Assembly: GCA_963778165.1 (NCBI GenBank) | Contig: CAVZTE010000006.1 | Span: 62,001-126,000 of the forward strand | Direction of reading: 5' to 3' | Source: Bog-756 sp963778165 | GTDB lineage: Bacteria; Actinomycetota; Acidimicrobiia; Acidimicrobiales; RAAP-2 | Length of the DNA: 64,000 nt | In this document: positions 41,393 through 49,681 of the stretch, in pieces | Position numbering within the stretch: the stretch's first letter is position 1 | How the letters are laid out: each line of letters opens with the position of its first letter | The notes under the pieces: model-generated | The model's database searches: none | What the model was told of the DNA's origin: nothing | What the model saw: the letters and a program-made list of their open reading frames with translations, nothing else | Program-made: the position numbers and the translations under genes

Positions 41393-42007
41393 ATGGAAGT
41401 AGCACCGCGGGCACTGCTGTTCGATCTGGGGGGCGTTTTGGTCGACATCGATTTCGGCCGGGCCCTTCAGTTCTGGGCGCAACGGGCGGACACCGACCCG
41501 GCCTCGCTCCAACAGAGGTTCCGATTCGACGGGGCCTACGAGGGCCACGAGCGGGGCGAGCTCTCCTCGTCCGAGTACTTCTCTCTCCTCGGCTCCCAGT
41601 TGGGGGTGGATCTGAGCGTCGAGGACCTGGCCGCCGGATGGAACGACATCTACGTCGGTGTGGTGGCCGGCATGCCCGAGTTACTGGCCCGGGCCAGTCG
41701 GCATGTTCCGCTGTACGCCCTCACCAATACCAATCCGTCCCACCAGGCGGCGTGGTCCTCGTTGTTCGCCGAGGAGCTGGCCGTGTTCACATCGGTGTTC
41801 GTCTCGTCGGATCTGGGGCATCGCAAGCCCGAGCCGGCGGCGTATCGGGAGGTGGCCCGGCTGATGGGAGCCGAGCCCCACGAGGTGCTGTTCTTCGACG
41901 ACACGCCGGCCAATGTCGCCGGGGCGCTGGCGGTGGGCATGCCCGCCGTCCTGGTGGAGTCAGCCGCCGATGTGGAAGAGGCCCTGGCTCGGGTCGGGCT
42001 TCTGTAG
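41393..42007 (+). CDS. HAD-superfamily phosphatase (YihX-like)
   Basis: 204 residues. Motif I is LLFDLGGVLVDID (nucleophile Asp; the second Asp is Gly, as in YihX and related HAD-IA proteins), motif II is ALTNTNPSH, the Lys of motif III is in LGHRKPEP, and motif IV is VLFFDDTPANVAGA. A helical cap with GAYEGHERGELSSSEYFSLLG lies between motifs I and II. Likely a small-sugar- or nucleotide-phosphate phosphatase; substrate unknown. It is convergent with the TetR gene. Confidence 0.87.
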   Translation: MEVAPRALLFDLGGVLVDIDFGRALQFWAQRADTDPASLQQRFRFDGAYEGHERGELSSSEYFSLLGSQLGVDLSVEDLAAGWNDIYVGVVAGMPELLARASRHVPLYALTNTNPSHQAAWSSLFAEELAVFTSVFVSSDLGHRKPEPAAYREVARLMGAEPHEVLFFDDTPANVAGALAVGMPAVLVESAADVEEALARVGLL

Positions 42008-42017
42008 CCGGGCCCGA

Positions 42018-42668
42018 CTACCTGCGCCGCGGTTCGGGAACCGGCTCGGCCACGGACCCCAGTCCCCGCTCCACCAGGCTCAGCGCCAACCTGGTCAGCC
42101 GGGCCAACTCCTCCAGGTCGGTGGGGGCCGATCGCATCCAGGTGTCCAGAGCGGCAAAGGTGGCCGCCGCCACGCACTGGGCCGAGACGGCCGAGAGGAA
42201 CCGGGTGTCTCCCCGGTCGTCAGGGCCCTGGCGCAGCAGGTGCCGCTCGACCTCGACGGCGAACTCCGCCTGCACCTGGCTGATGTGCCCCTCCACCCGT
42301 TGACGGTCGAGCTCCCGGTGGCGCAGGGCGGCGATCTCGAACATGTTGGCCGGGTCGAACGGGAACGAGTCGATGGCGGCCAGCACCGCCTCGGTGATGG
42401 GCTCACCCGGCGGCCGGGCCTCCAGAGCGGTGCGGAACCAGCGCAGACTGGCGTCGTAGTCCTCGAAGAGCAGGTCGTGCTTGGAGGCGAAGTGGCGGTA
42501 GAAGGTCCGCAGGGTCACCCCGGCATCGGTGGCGATCTGCTCGGCGGAGGTCTCCTCGATGCCCTGGGCCAGGAACCGCACCTGTGCTGCTCGTAGGAGC
42601 GCCTCCCTGGTCCGCTCGCTGCGGGCGGTCCGGGGGGCCGGCGGCATGGGAGGCATGCTACCGACCAT
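42018..42668 (-). CDS. TetR family transcriptional regulator
   Basis: About 216 residues. The DNA-binding domain is RTREALLRAAQVRFLAQGIEETSAEQIATDAGVTLRTFYRHFASKHDLLFEDYD, the TetR consensus. The ligand domain has an acyl-CoA-regulator-like composition (LEARPPGEPITEAVLAAIDSFP ... ELDRQRVEGHISQVQAEF). It lies divergent from guaA, 150 bases away, and convergent with the HAD gene; the regulated genes are not obvious. Start is one of two close ATGs. Confidence 0.9.
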   Translation of the reverse strand: MVGSMPPMPPAPRTARSERTREALLRAAQVRFLAQGIEETSAEQIATDAGVTLRTFYRHFASKHDLLFEDYDASLRWFRTALEARPPGEPITEAVLAAIDSFPFDPANMFEIAALRHRELDRQRVEGHISQVQAEFAVEVERHLLRQGPDDRGDTRFLSAVSAQCVAAATFAALDTWMRSAPTDLEELARLTRLALSLVERGLGSVAEPVPEPRRR

Positions 42669-42822
42669 CGGCTCGGCACCAACATGGGGCCCAGGTACTG
42701 GGGCCGTGGCGTGAGCAGCAAGGGGATGGCGGACCCCGGGGTTGCGCCGTTCCGGCGAAGGGCGTGACATACTCTGGGATGGGATCCACCCCCCGCCGCC
42801 GACCTGTCGGAACAGGCGCACC

Positions 42823-44424
42823 ATGACCCCGCCAGACCCTTCCGGGCCTGAGGCTGAGGCCCCGAGCGAGGGCGCCGCACCGGTGCTGGTGGTGGACTTC
42901 GGGGCCCAGTACGCCCAGCTCATCGCCCGCCGGGTCCGCGAAGCCAACGTCTACAGCGAGATCGTCCCGCACACCATGCCGGTGGGGGAGATGCTGGCCA
43001 AGCACCCCGCCGCCATCATCCTGTCGGGCGGGCCCTCCAGCGTCTACGCCGACGGCGCCCCCACCGTCGACCCGGCCCTGTTCCAGGCCGGAGTGCCGGT
43101 ACTGGGCATCTGTTACGGGTTCCAGGCCATGGCCGCGGCGTTGGGTGGGGTGGTCGAGCGCACCGGTTCGTCGGAGAACGGGGGGACCCCGGTCACCGTC
43201 GACGGGTCGACCTCCCTCTTCAGCGGTCAACCGGAGGTCCAGACGGTGTGGATGTCCCACGGCGACAGTGTCACCCGGGCGCCGGAGGGGTTCGTGGTGT
43301 CCGGCTCCAGCCCCCACGCCGAGGTGGCCGCCTTCGAGAACCCGTCCGACCGCCTCTACGGCGTGCAGTGGCACCCCGAGGTCCGCCACACCACCCACGG
43401 ACAGCAGGTCATCGAGCGCTTCTTGTACCAAGGTGCGGGGATCGCCCCCAGCTGGACCACCACCGGGATCATCGATGAGGCCGTCGAGGCGGTCCGGCGG
43501 GAGGTCGGCCCCCACCCGGTCATCTGCGGCCTGTCCGGCGGAGTGGACTCGGCGGTGGCCGCCGCCCTGGTCCACCGGGCCGTGGGCAACCAACTGACCT
43601 GTATCTTCGTCGACCACGGCCTGCTGCGCGAGGGCGAGGCGGAACAGGTCGAGAAGGACTACGTCCGGGCCACCGGCATCACCCTCCGGGTGGTCGACGC
43701 CCGCGAGCGGTTCTTGTCGGCGCTGGCCGGCGTGACCGATCCCGAGCGGAAGCGCCTCATCATCGGCGAGCTGTTCATCCGGGAGTTCGAGGCCGAGGCC
43801 CAGCGGATCATCGAGGTGAACGGCTACGACCAGATCGAGTATCTGGTGCAGGGCACTCTGTACCCCGACGTGGTGGAGTCCGGCGGCGGAACCGGGGCGG
43901 CCAGCATCAAGAGCCACCACAACGTGGGCGGGCTGCCGGCCGACAACAAGTTCAAGTTGGTCGAACCGTTGCGCTGGCTGTTCAAGGACGAGGTGCGGGC
44001 GGTGGGCCTGGCCCTGGGGCTGCCCGACGAGATGGTGTGGCGCCAGCCCTTCCCCGGACCGGGCCTGGCCATCAGGATCGTGGGCGAGGTCACCGAGGAG
44101 AACCTGGCCATCCTGCGCCAGGCCGACGCCATCGCCCGCCAGGAGCTCACCGACGCCGGGCTGGACCGGTTGGTCTGGCAGTTCCCGGTGGTGCTGCTGG
44201 CCGAGGTGCGATCGGTCGGGGTGTCGGGCGACCAACGGACCTACGGGCACCCCATCGTGTTGCGCCCGGTCACCAGCGACGACGCCATGACCGCCGACTT
44301 CGCCCGGCTCGACCTCGATCTGGTGGCCCGCATCTCCACCCGGATCACCAATGAGGTCGCCGACGTGAACCGGGTGGTCCTCGATGTCACCAGCAAGCCC
44401 CCGGGGACCATCGAGTGGGAGTGA
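42823..44424 (+). CDS. guaA: GMP synthase (glutamine-hydrolysing)
   Basis: 533 residues. Converts XMP, glutamine and ATP to GMP. The class I amidotransferase domain shows VLVVDFGAQYAQLIARRVRE, GICYGFQAM (nucleophile Cys97) and VQWHPEV (His and Glu of the triad). The ATP-pyrophosphatase domain has GLSGGVDSAVAAALVHRAVG and the C-terminal dimer domain has RQPFPGPGLAIRI and KPPGTIEWE at the end, all canonical. The ATG was chosen over an upstream in-frame start that precedes any conserved sequence. Housekeeping gene, useful for taxonomic placement. Confidence 0.98.
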   Translation: MTPPDPSGPEAEAPSEGAAPVLVVDFGAQYAQLIARRVREANVYSEIVPHTMPVGEMLAKHPAAIILSGGPSSVYADGAPTVDPALFQAGVPVLGICYGFQAMAAALGGVVERTGSSENGGTPVTVDGSTSLFSGQPEVQTVWMSHGDSVTRAPEGFVVSGSSPHAEVAAFENPSDRLYGVQWHPEVRHTTHGQQVIERFLYQGAGIAPSWTTTGIIDEAVEAVRREVGPHPVICGLSGGVDSAVAAALVHRAVGNQLTCIFVDHGLLREGEAEQVEKDYVRATGITLRVVDARERFLSALAGVTDPERKRLIIGELFIREFEAEAQRIIEVNGYDQIEYLVQGTLYPDVVESGGGTGAASIKSHHNVGGLPADNKFKLVEPLRWLFKDEVRAVGLALGLPDEMVWRQPFPGPGLAIRIVGEVTEENLAILRQADAIARQELTDAGLDRLVWQFPVVLLAEVRSVGVSGDQRTYGHPIVLRPVTSDDAMTADFARLDLDLVARISTRITNEVADVNRVVLDVTSKPPGTIEWE

Positions 44425-44455
44425 CCACCCGGGTGGGAGTGATCGTCGGGGCCCG

Positions 44456-45313
44456 ATGAAGATCGGCATCGCCCTGGGCACGGTCCGGCCCGACCGCTGG
44501 GACGAGGTCAGCTGCGAGGCCGACCGGCTCGGATACGAGTCGGTATGGATGCCTGAGCACCTGGTGCTACCGGTGGCCGGCGACGGCAGCCCGTTCGCCG
44601 GGGCCGACCACCCTCCCATCCCTCCCGAGGTGCCGGTCTTCGACGCTCCGGCCTACCTCTGCTACCTGGCCGGCCGCACCGAGCAGATCCGCTTCGGCAC
44701 CCACGTGTACAACATCGGTCTCCGCCACCCCTTCGTGGTGGCGCGGGCCGTGGCCACCTTGGACGTCGTCTCGGGCGGCCGGGCCGAGTTCGGGATCGGG
44801 GCCAGTTGGCTGGAGGCGGAGTGGGAAGCGGTGGGCCTCGACTTCGCCACCCGGGGCCGCAGGGTGGACGAAGCCATCTCGGTGTGCCAGCGGCTGTGGT
44901 CCGAGCGCGTCGTCGAGCACCACGGGGAGCACTTCGACTTCGGCCCGGTGATGTTCGAGCCCAAGCCGGTCCAGTCGCCCTGGCCGCCCATGCACATCGG
45001 AGGCGACGGGCCGGCCGCACTCCGCCGGGCCGCGCTGGTGGGGGACGGGTGGATACCGATGAACCACCAGGTGGACCAGATCCCCGAGGCCGCGGCCCGC
45101 CTGGCCGCCATGCGTCGGGATGCCGGCCGGCCCGGGACGGTCGAGATCACCATGGGGGTGGCCGCCGATCCGGACTCCCTCAAGGCTGCGGCCCAGGCCG
45201 GGGTGGGCCGGGCCCTGGTGCGGCCCTGGGCCCGCGGCAGCGGGACCATCGACGGGCTGAGGCGGTTCGCCGACGAGGTGCTGGCCGAGGCCACCGCGCT
45301 ACCGGTGGGGTGA
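44456..45313 (+). CDS. LLM-class F420-dependent oxidoreductase
   Basis: 285 residues, luciferase-like TIM barrel. KIGIALGTVRPDRWDEVSCEADRLGYESVWMPEHLVLP is the typical N-terminus; RIRFGTHVYNIGLRHPFVVARAVATLDVVSGGRAEFGIGASW and PMHIGGDGPAALRRAALVGDGW are conserved flavin/F420 sites. Such enzymes use reduced F420 or FMN. Substrate unknown. The ATG lies 30 bases after guaA and has GGGG seven bases upstream; probably read through from guaA. Followed by convergent SDR gene. Confidence 0.9.
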   Translation: MKIGIALGTVRPDRWDEVSCEADRLGYESVWMPEHLVLPVAGDGSPFAGADHPPIPPEVPVFDAPAYLCYLAGRTEQIRFGTHVYNIGLRHPFVVARAVATLDVVSGGRAEFGIGASWLEAEWEAVGLDFATRGRRVDEAISVCQRLWSERVVEHHGEHFDFGPVMFEPKPVQSPWPPMHIGGDGPAALRRAALVGDGWIPMNHQVDQIPEAAARLAAMRRDAGRPGTVEITMGVAADPDSLKAAAQAGVGRALVRPWARGSGTIDGLRRFADEVLAEATALPVG

Positions 45314-45335
45314 GGGCGGGCACGGCCCGCCCGGC

Positions 45336-46328
45336 TCAGTCGACCTTGCCCAGCTCCCGCAGCCACGCGGTGGTGGATTCCAGACCCTGGTCCAGGCTGA
45401 TGGGGTCGTAGCCCAGCCGCTTGTAGGTCTTGGACTCGGTGAGCTTGGCCCGCGGCGGCCGGGCCGAGTCCTGCTTGGCGGCGATGGCCACCAGGGTGGG
45501 CCCGAACACCTTGGCCAGCTCGGGATCGTCCGACGGGGCCACGTCCTCCACCCGGTGGTCGAGGCCGGCCAACTCGCAGAGCCGGTTGCAGGCCTTGGCG
45601 ATGCTCACGATGTCCTCGGGTCGCCCGTCGAGCATGTAGCGCTCACCGGACACCCCACGGTCGAGGGCCAGGATGCACCCCCGGGCCACGTCCTCGGCGT
45701 AGACCCAGCTCACCGGGAAGCGCAGGTACCGGGTGATGCGGCCGCGCAGCGCCGACAGGAGCACCCGGTTGAAGCTGGTCTTGCCCAGGGCGTTGCTGGG
45801 CACCGGGGAGGGGCCGAAGATGGCGCCGGGGTGGGTGGAGACCACGTCCCGACCGGCCGCGGCCCGGGCCATGGCGTCTTCGAAGGCCGCCATCTTGGTG
45901 AGGGTGTACGGATCGGAACTGGGCGTCTTCGTGACCGGTGCGTCCTCCCGGTCGAGCCCGTCGGAGGTGTCGAAGAACGTGCCGGTGCTGACCGCCACCA
46001 CCCGGCCCATGCCCAGGGCCTCGGCGGCGTCGAGCACGAACCGGGTCCCGTCCACGTTGACGGCCTGGAAGTCGTCGAAGTCCTGGCTGGCTCCGCCCAG
46101 GAGGGCGGCACAGTGGATGGCGGTGTCGCAACCGGTGGCGGCCCGCAGGACGTCGTCGGCCACGGTGATGTCACCGGCCACCACCTCCACCCCCAGGGCC
46201 ACCAGGGGGTCAGTGTCGGCTCCTTGGCGGGCCAGGGCCCGCACCCGGTCGCCCCGGGCAATCAACTGGGCGCAGACGTTGGCCCCGGTCAGGCCGGTGG
46301 CACCGGTGACGAATACGGTCTGGCTCAT
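45336..46328 (-). CDS. NAD-dependent epimerase/dehydratase (extended SDR)
   Basis: 330 residues. VFVTGATGLTGANVCAQLIARGDRVRALAR is the NAD-binding TGxxGxxG motif; the active site Ser/Thr and YxxxK are in VVAVSTGTFFDTSDG and PYTLTKMAAFEDAM. PGAIFGPSP and FVSWVYAEDVARG-like (FPVSWVYAEDVARGCILA) blocks fit dihydroflavonol-reductase/3-beta-HSD-like SDRs. Its ATG overlaps the stop of the AhpD-like gene (ATGA), so they form one operon and may act on a common aromatic or sterol-like intermediate. Confidence 0.88.
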   Translation of the reverse strand: MSQTVFVTGATGLTGANVCAQLIARGDRVRALARQGADTDPLVALGVEVVAGDITVADDVLRAATGCDTAIHCAALLGGASQDFDDFQAVNVDGTRFVLDAAEALGMGRVVAVSTGTFFDTSDGLDREDAPVTKTPSSDPYTLTKMAAFEDAMARAAAGRDVVSTHPGAIFGPSPVPSNALGKTSFNRVLLSALRGRITRYLRFPVSWVYAEDVARGCILALDRGVSGERYMLDGRPEDIVSIAKACNRLCELAGLDHRVEDVAPSDDPELAKVFGPTLVAIAAKQDSARPPRAKLTESKTYKRLGYDPISLDQGLESTTAWLRELGKVD

Positions 46329-46912
46329 GCCGGGGCCTGGGCCGGAACGTCGGGGTAGCCCGTGTCCACCTGGTCGGGATCGAAGGGGATGACCGGGGCG
46401 CTGTCCCCGAACACGTCGAGGGTGTGGATGAAGCGGTGCAGGCCCATGGAGTTGGCGCAGGTGAAGCCCAGCTCGATGATCTGGGCCGCGGTGAACACCC
46501 GGCTCAGGTCGCGGTACACCTCGTCGTCGATGGCGTGGTGATCGGCCGAGAGCAGGTCGAGGAAGTTGACGGCCAGGCGTTCCTGCTCGGTGAGATCACC
46601 GCCACCCGGAGCGATGAGGCAGGCCACGTCCTCGTCGGTGATGGAGTCGTGCTTGCGCGACTGCATGCACGGCTGGCACTCCCCGAGCTGCGCACTGCGG
46701 ATGCGGATGAGCTCGAGGATCCGTCCCCCGAGGAGGCTCTGTTGGCCCCACGCCCCGCGGGCCGCATGGGTCATCAGGATCTGTTGGGTCCGGTAGGCGA
46801 AGATCTGGAGCGGGACCGGGGTGGCGTAGGTGCCGTCGGCCACCCCCTCCTCGATGATCCGTCGCGGCTCGTCGGCCATTTTCTCCAGGGGGATGGGTTC
46901 AATCCTCGGCAC
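46325..46912 (-). CDS. Carboxymuconolactone decarboxylase/AhpD family protein
   Basis: 195 residues. The AhpD-type active site reads GECQPCMQSRKHDSITDEDV, with CxxC and a following His, a redox-active form more like AhpD than the decarboxylases. LIRIRSAQLGECQPC and FTCANSMGLHRFIHTLDVF are the family blocks. GTG start with AGAAGG six bases upstream. Co-transcribed with the SDR gene. It probably handles peroxides or acts on a catabolic intermediate; sequence alone does not decide. Confidence 0.87.
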   Translation of the reverse strand: MPRIEPIPLEKMADEPRRIIEEGVADGTYATPVPLQIFAYRTQQILMTHAARGAWGQQSLLGGRILELIRIRSAQLGECQPCMQSRKHDSITDEDVACLIAPGGGDLTEQERLAVNFLDLLSADHHAIDDEVYRDLSRVFTAAQIIELGFTCANSMGLHRFIHTLDVFGDSAPVIPFDPDQVDTGYPDVPAQAPA

Positions 46913-47077
46913 AGTTACCTTCTCTCAACGGGAATGCTGCGGTCCGTGCGGTGGCCGATCAGCCACCCGGCTTGAGGGAGGTAACGCGGCTGCCCGGGCC
47001 ATCCCCCTCCTCTGAAGCTATTCGGCGGGCGCTCCTTTGTCCACGCAAGTTTCTCCACCTGCAGTCGGAGAGCCCGG

Positions 47078-47572
47078 TCAGTCCAGCTCGGCCAAGAGCT
47101 GACGACACCGCTCGGCGTCACCGGACACCTTGGCCCGGAAGGCGTCCATCCGGGCCAACTTGGCGTTGAGGTGCTCGGCCAGGGACTCATTGAGGGTCAG
47201 GGCCTCCAGGAGCGTGGCCTTCTGCTCGGCGCGGGCCGCTTTGGTGGGGGAGGCCTTGGTGGCCCGGTAGGTGGCCCGCAACTCGTCCAGCCTGGTCTCC
47301 AGGGACAGGAACTCCCGGATCTCGTCCAGGTTCATCCCCAGGACCTCCCGCAGCTCCAGGATGCGGTCGAGGTGGGCCAGGTCACCCTCGGTATAACGAC
47401 GCTGCCCGCCGCGGGTGTGCAGCGACGGGGTGAGCAGGCCCAGCTCCTCGTAGTAGCGCAGGGTGCGCGGCGACACGCCGGCGGCGGTGGCGGCGTCACT
47501 GATCGAGACCCCGCCTTCGGCCTCGATCGCCGCCGGTGGGTCGTTGGCCACGGTGGTCTTGGTGGGTGTCAT
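47078..47572 (-). CDS. MerR family transcriptional regulator
   Basis: 164 residues. The DNA-binding domain is VSISDAATAAGVSPRTLRYYEELGLLTPSLHTRGGQRRYTEGDLAHLDRILELREVLGMNLDEIREFL, then a coiled-coil dimer helix and a C-terminal effector part with one Cys. No metal-binding cysteine cluster, so it is more likely a drug or stress-type MerR. It follows the MFS exporter gene after one base and is probably transcribed with it; the promoter with a dyad lies before the exporter. Confidence 0.9.
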   Translation of the reverse strand: MTPTKTTVANDPPAAIEAEGGVSISDAATAAGVSPRTLRYYEELGLLTPSLHTRGGQRRYTEGDLAHLDRILELREVLGMNLDEIREFLSLETRLDELRATYRATKASPTKAARAEQKATLLEALTLNESLAEHLNAKLARMDAFRAKVSGDAERCRQLLAELD

Positions 47573-47573
47573 G

Positions 47574-49445
47574 TCAGTCGGCCAGCAGGGGTTCGGTCTC
47601 GGCCACGGCTTCCTGGGCGGAGATCGCCGGTTCGGCTCCGACCGATGCCCCGTTCCCATTGGGCCGGGTTCCGTCGGAGTGCTCCTCCACCAGGGTCCCA
47701 CCCGGAACAGGATCGGCCGCCTCGCCCGGCTCCTGGTAGTGGTACTTGCCTCCCCGCAGCAGCGAGGCCACCGCTCCCAGGGCGCAGACCCCGGCGGCGA
47801 AGGCGAAGGCCTCAGTCAGCCCGTCGGAGAACGGCTTGGAGATGAGCTGCGGGAAGAACGCCCGGCTGGTCAGGTAGTGGGCCGTGGCCGGGGGGAGATG
47901 CGACAGGGTGGCCGGCCCCAGCAGGGTCTGCATGGGGTTGTAGCCGAGGAACGCCGCGAACAGGCTGCCGACCGGCGGCAGGTGGGACACCCGCATGGCG
48001 GTGGCGGCGTTCACCCCCTGGGCGGTGAGCCCGTGATAGAGGGCGGTGGGCAGGGTGGAGGCCAGTCCGAGGATCATCAAGGTGAAGAAGATGCCGATGG
48101 ACAGCACCTGGGCCGAGGAGTTGAAGGTCCCGGCCATGCCGGCCCCGGCCCCCCGCTGACTGGCCGGGAGGCTGTTCATGATCCCGGTCTGGTTGGGGGC
48201 GATGAACATCCCCATGCCCACCGAGTTCATGAAGATGAGGGCGGCGAAGCCCCAATAGGAGAAGTCCACCGGCAGCATCAGCAAGAGGATGAACGAGAGC
48301 GAGACGATCAACAGGCCGCCGGTGGCGAAGGGCCGGGCCCCGTAGCGGTCGGCCAGCACCCCGCTGACCGGTCCGGCCAACAGGAAGCCCACGGTGAGCG
48401 GGATCATGTAGATGCCGGCCCACAGGGGCGTCTGGGAGAAGCTGTAGCCGTGGAGGGGGAGCCAGATCCCCTGGAGCCAGATGATCAACATGAACATCAG
48501 GCCACCGCGACTGAGCGAGGCCAAAAAGCTGGCCGTGTTGCCGGCGGAGAAGGGGCGGATCCGGAACAGGGAGAGCCGGAACATGGGCTGCTTCACCCGG
48601 GTCTCGATGAAACCGAAGATCAACAGGATGACGATGCCACCGAAGATCTCGGTCATCACCACCGGACTGGTCCAGCCCATGGTGTGGTGGCCGTAGGGGA
48701 GGAGGCCGTAGGTGATGCCGACCAGGATGAGGATGAGCCCGGCTGCGAAGGTGATGTTGCCGGCCCAGTCGATCTTCGCCGGGGTGCGGACGCCCCGGTC
48801 CTTCAATTTCAGGTAGGCGAACACCGTGCCGAAGATGCCGAAGGGGACCGAGAGCAAGAAGACCAGGTGCCACTGGACCGGAGCCAGCAGCCCGCCCAGA
48901 ATCAGGCCGATGAACGAACCGGCGATGGCGGCCACGTTGTTGATGCCGAGCCCGAGCCCCCGCTGGTCGGCGGGAAAGGCGTCGGTGACGATGGCCGACG
49001 AGTTGGCGAAGAGCATGGCCCCGCCCACCCCTTGTCCCACCCGCATGGCGATCAGCCAGATGGCCCCGGACGACCCGGTGAGCCAGGTCACCGAGAGGAG
49101 TACGGAGAACAGGGTGAAGACGGCGAAGCCCATGTTGAAGATGCGCACCCGGCCGAACATGTCGCCGACCCGGCCCAGCGACACCACCAGTACCGCCAGC
49201 ACCACCATGAACCCCATGAGCATCCACAGCATGTAGCCCGTGTTGCCGGGGGCCAGCGGGTCGAGGTTGATGCCCCGGAAGATGTCGGGGAGCGAGATGA
49301 GCACGATGGACTGGTTGATGAACACCATCAGGGTCCCGAGGGTGACGGTGGCCAGCGCCACCCACTTGTAGCGGGAATCGGGAGCGAGGGAGCCTGCCGG
49401 TCCGGACTGCACCGGGGGACGACCCAGGGTCGAGCCCACCGTCAT
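47574..49445 (-). CDS. MFS multidrug exporter, DHA2 (14-helix) family
   Basis: 623 residues with about 14 helices. The motif A loop is LGRVGDMFGRVRIF, motif C region is IAGSFIGLILGGLLAP, and GAGAGMAGTFNSSAQVLSIGIF is the DHA2 helix 13 block. After the last helix a 70-residue hydrophilic tail (GKYHYQEPGEAADP..) follows. Likely drug or lipid export by proton antiport. The single-base spacing to merR and the dyad in the promoter indicate a self-regulated exporter/regulator unit. Confidence 0.92.
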   Translation of the reverse strand: MTVGSTLGRPPVQSGPAGSLAPDSRYKWVALATVTLGTLMVFINQSIVLISLPDIFRGINLDPLAPGNTGYMLWMLMGFMVVLAVLVVSLGRVGDMFGRVRIFNMGFAVFTLFSVLLSVTWLTGSSGAIWLIAMRVGQGVGGAMLFANSSAIVTDAFPADQRGLGLGINNVAAIAGSFIGLILGGLLAPVQWHLVFLLSVPFGIFGTVFAYLKLKDRGVRTPAKIDWAGNITFAAGLILILVGITYGLLPYGHHTMGWTSPVVMTEIFGGIVILLIFGFIETRVKQPMFRLSLFRIRPFSAGNTASFLASLSRGGLMFMLIIWLQGIWLPLHGYSFSQTPLWAGIYMIPLTVGFLLAGPVSGVLADRYGARPFATGGLLIVSLSFILLLMLPVDFSYWGFAALIFMNSVGMGMFIAPNQTGIMNSLPASQRGAGAGMAGTFNSSAQVLSIGIFFTLMILGLASTLPTALYHGLTAQGVNAATAMRVSHLPPVGSLFAAFLGYNPMQTLLGPATLSHLPPATAHYLTSRAFFPQLISKPFSDGLTEAFAFAAGVCALGAVASLLRGGKYHYQEPGEAADPVPGGTLVEEHSDGTRPNGNGASVGAEPAISAQEAVAETEPLLAD

Positions 49446-49543
49446 CGGCCGGCCCCTCGGGGGGCGGGCACCCCGACGCCGACGGGGCCCGATGTGGTGG
49501 TCCGGCCTGCTCCCGATACGGCTTCCTCAGGCGACATGCCGAC

Positions 49544-49569
49544 ATCATAACGTTAACGTCATGGTTAAC
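49544..49569 (-). promoter_or_regulatory. Exporter promoter with paired GTTAAC dyads (MerR operator candidate)
   Basis: On the minus strand TATGAT (49549-49544) is a good -10 box. Upstream of it GTTAAC occurs at 49552-49557 and 49564-49569, 12 bases apart, between -10 and the -35 area, where MerR proteins bind. Confidence 0.6.
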
Positions 49570-49681
49570 AATCGCGGAGCTGGTCCCGGGGTCCTGGGAG
49601 GCCGGCAGGAGCAGCCCGGCGCCAGCCGCCAACTGCCAAAAGCGACTGGTGACATGGATCTTGAACTGAGATACAGTCGCT

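Noticed and set aside
42658..44619. Minus-strand frame of about 650 codons opposite guaA
   Set aside because: guaA is unmistakable and full-length; the antisense product has no recognisable sequence.
47463..49550. Very long open frame on the plus strand (about 695 codons) opposite the MFS exporter and MerR genes
   Set aside because: It is the mirror of two genes with clear protein motifs; its product is Gly/His/Glu/Arg-rich without any domain, a typical artefact of high-G+C antisense frames.
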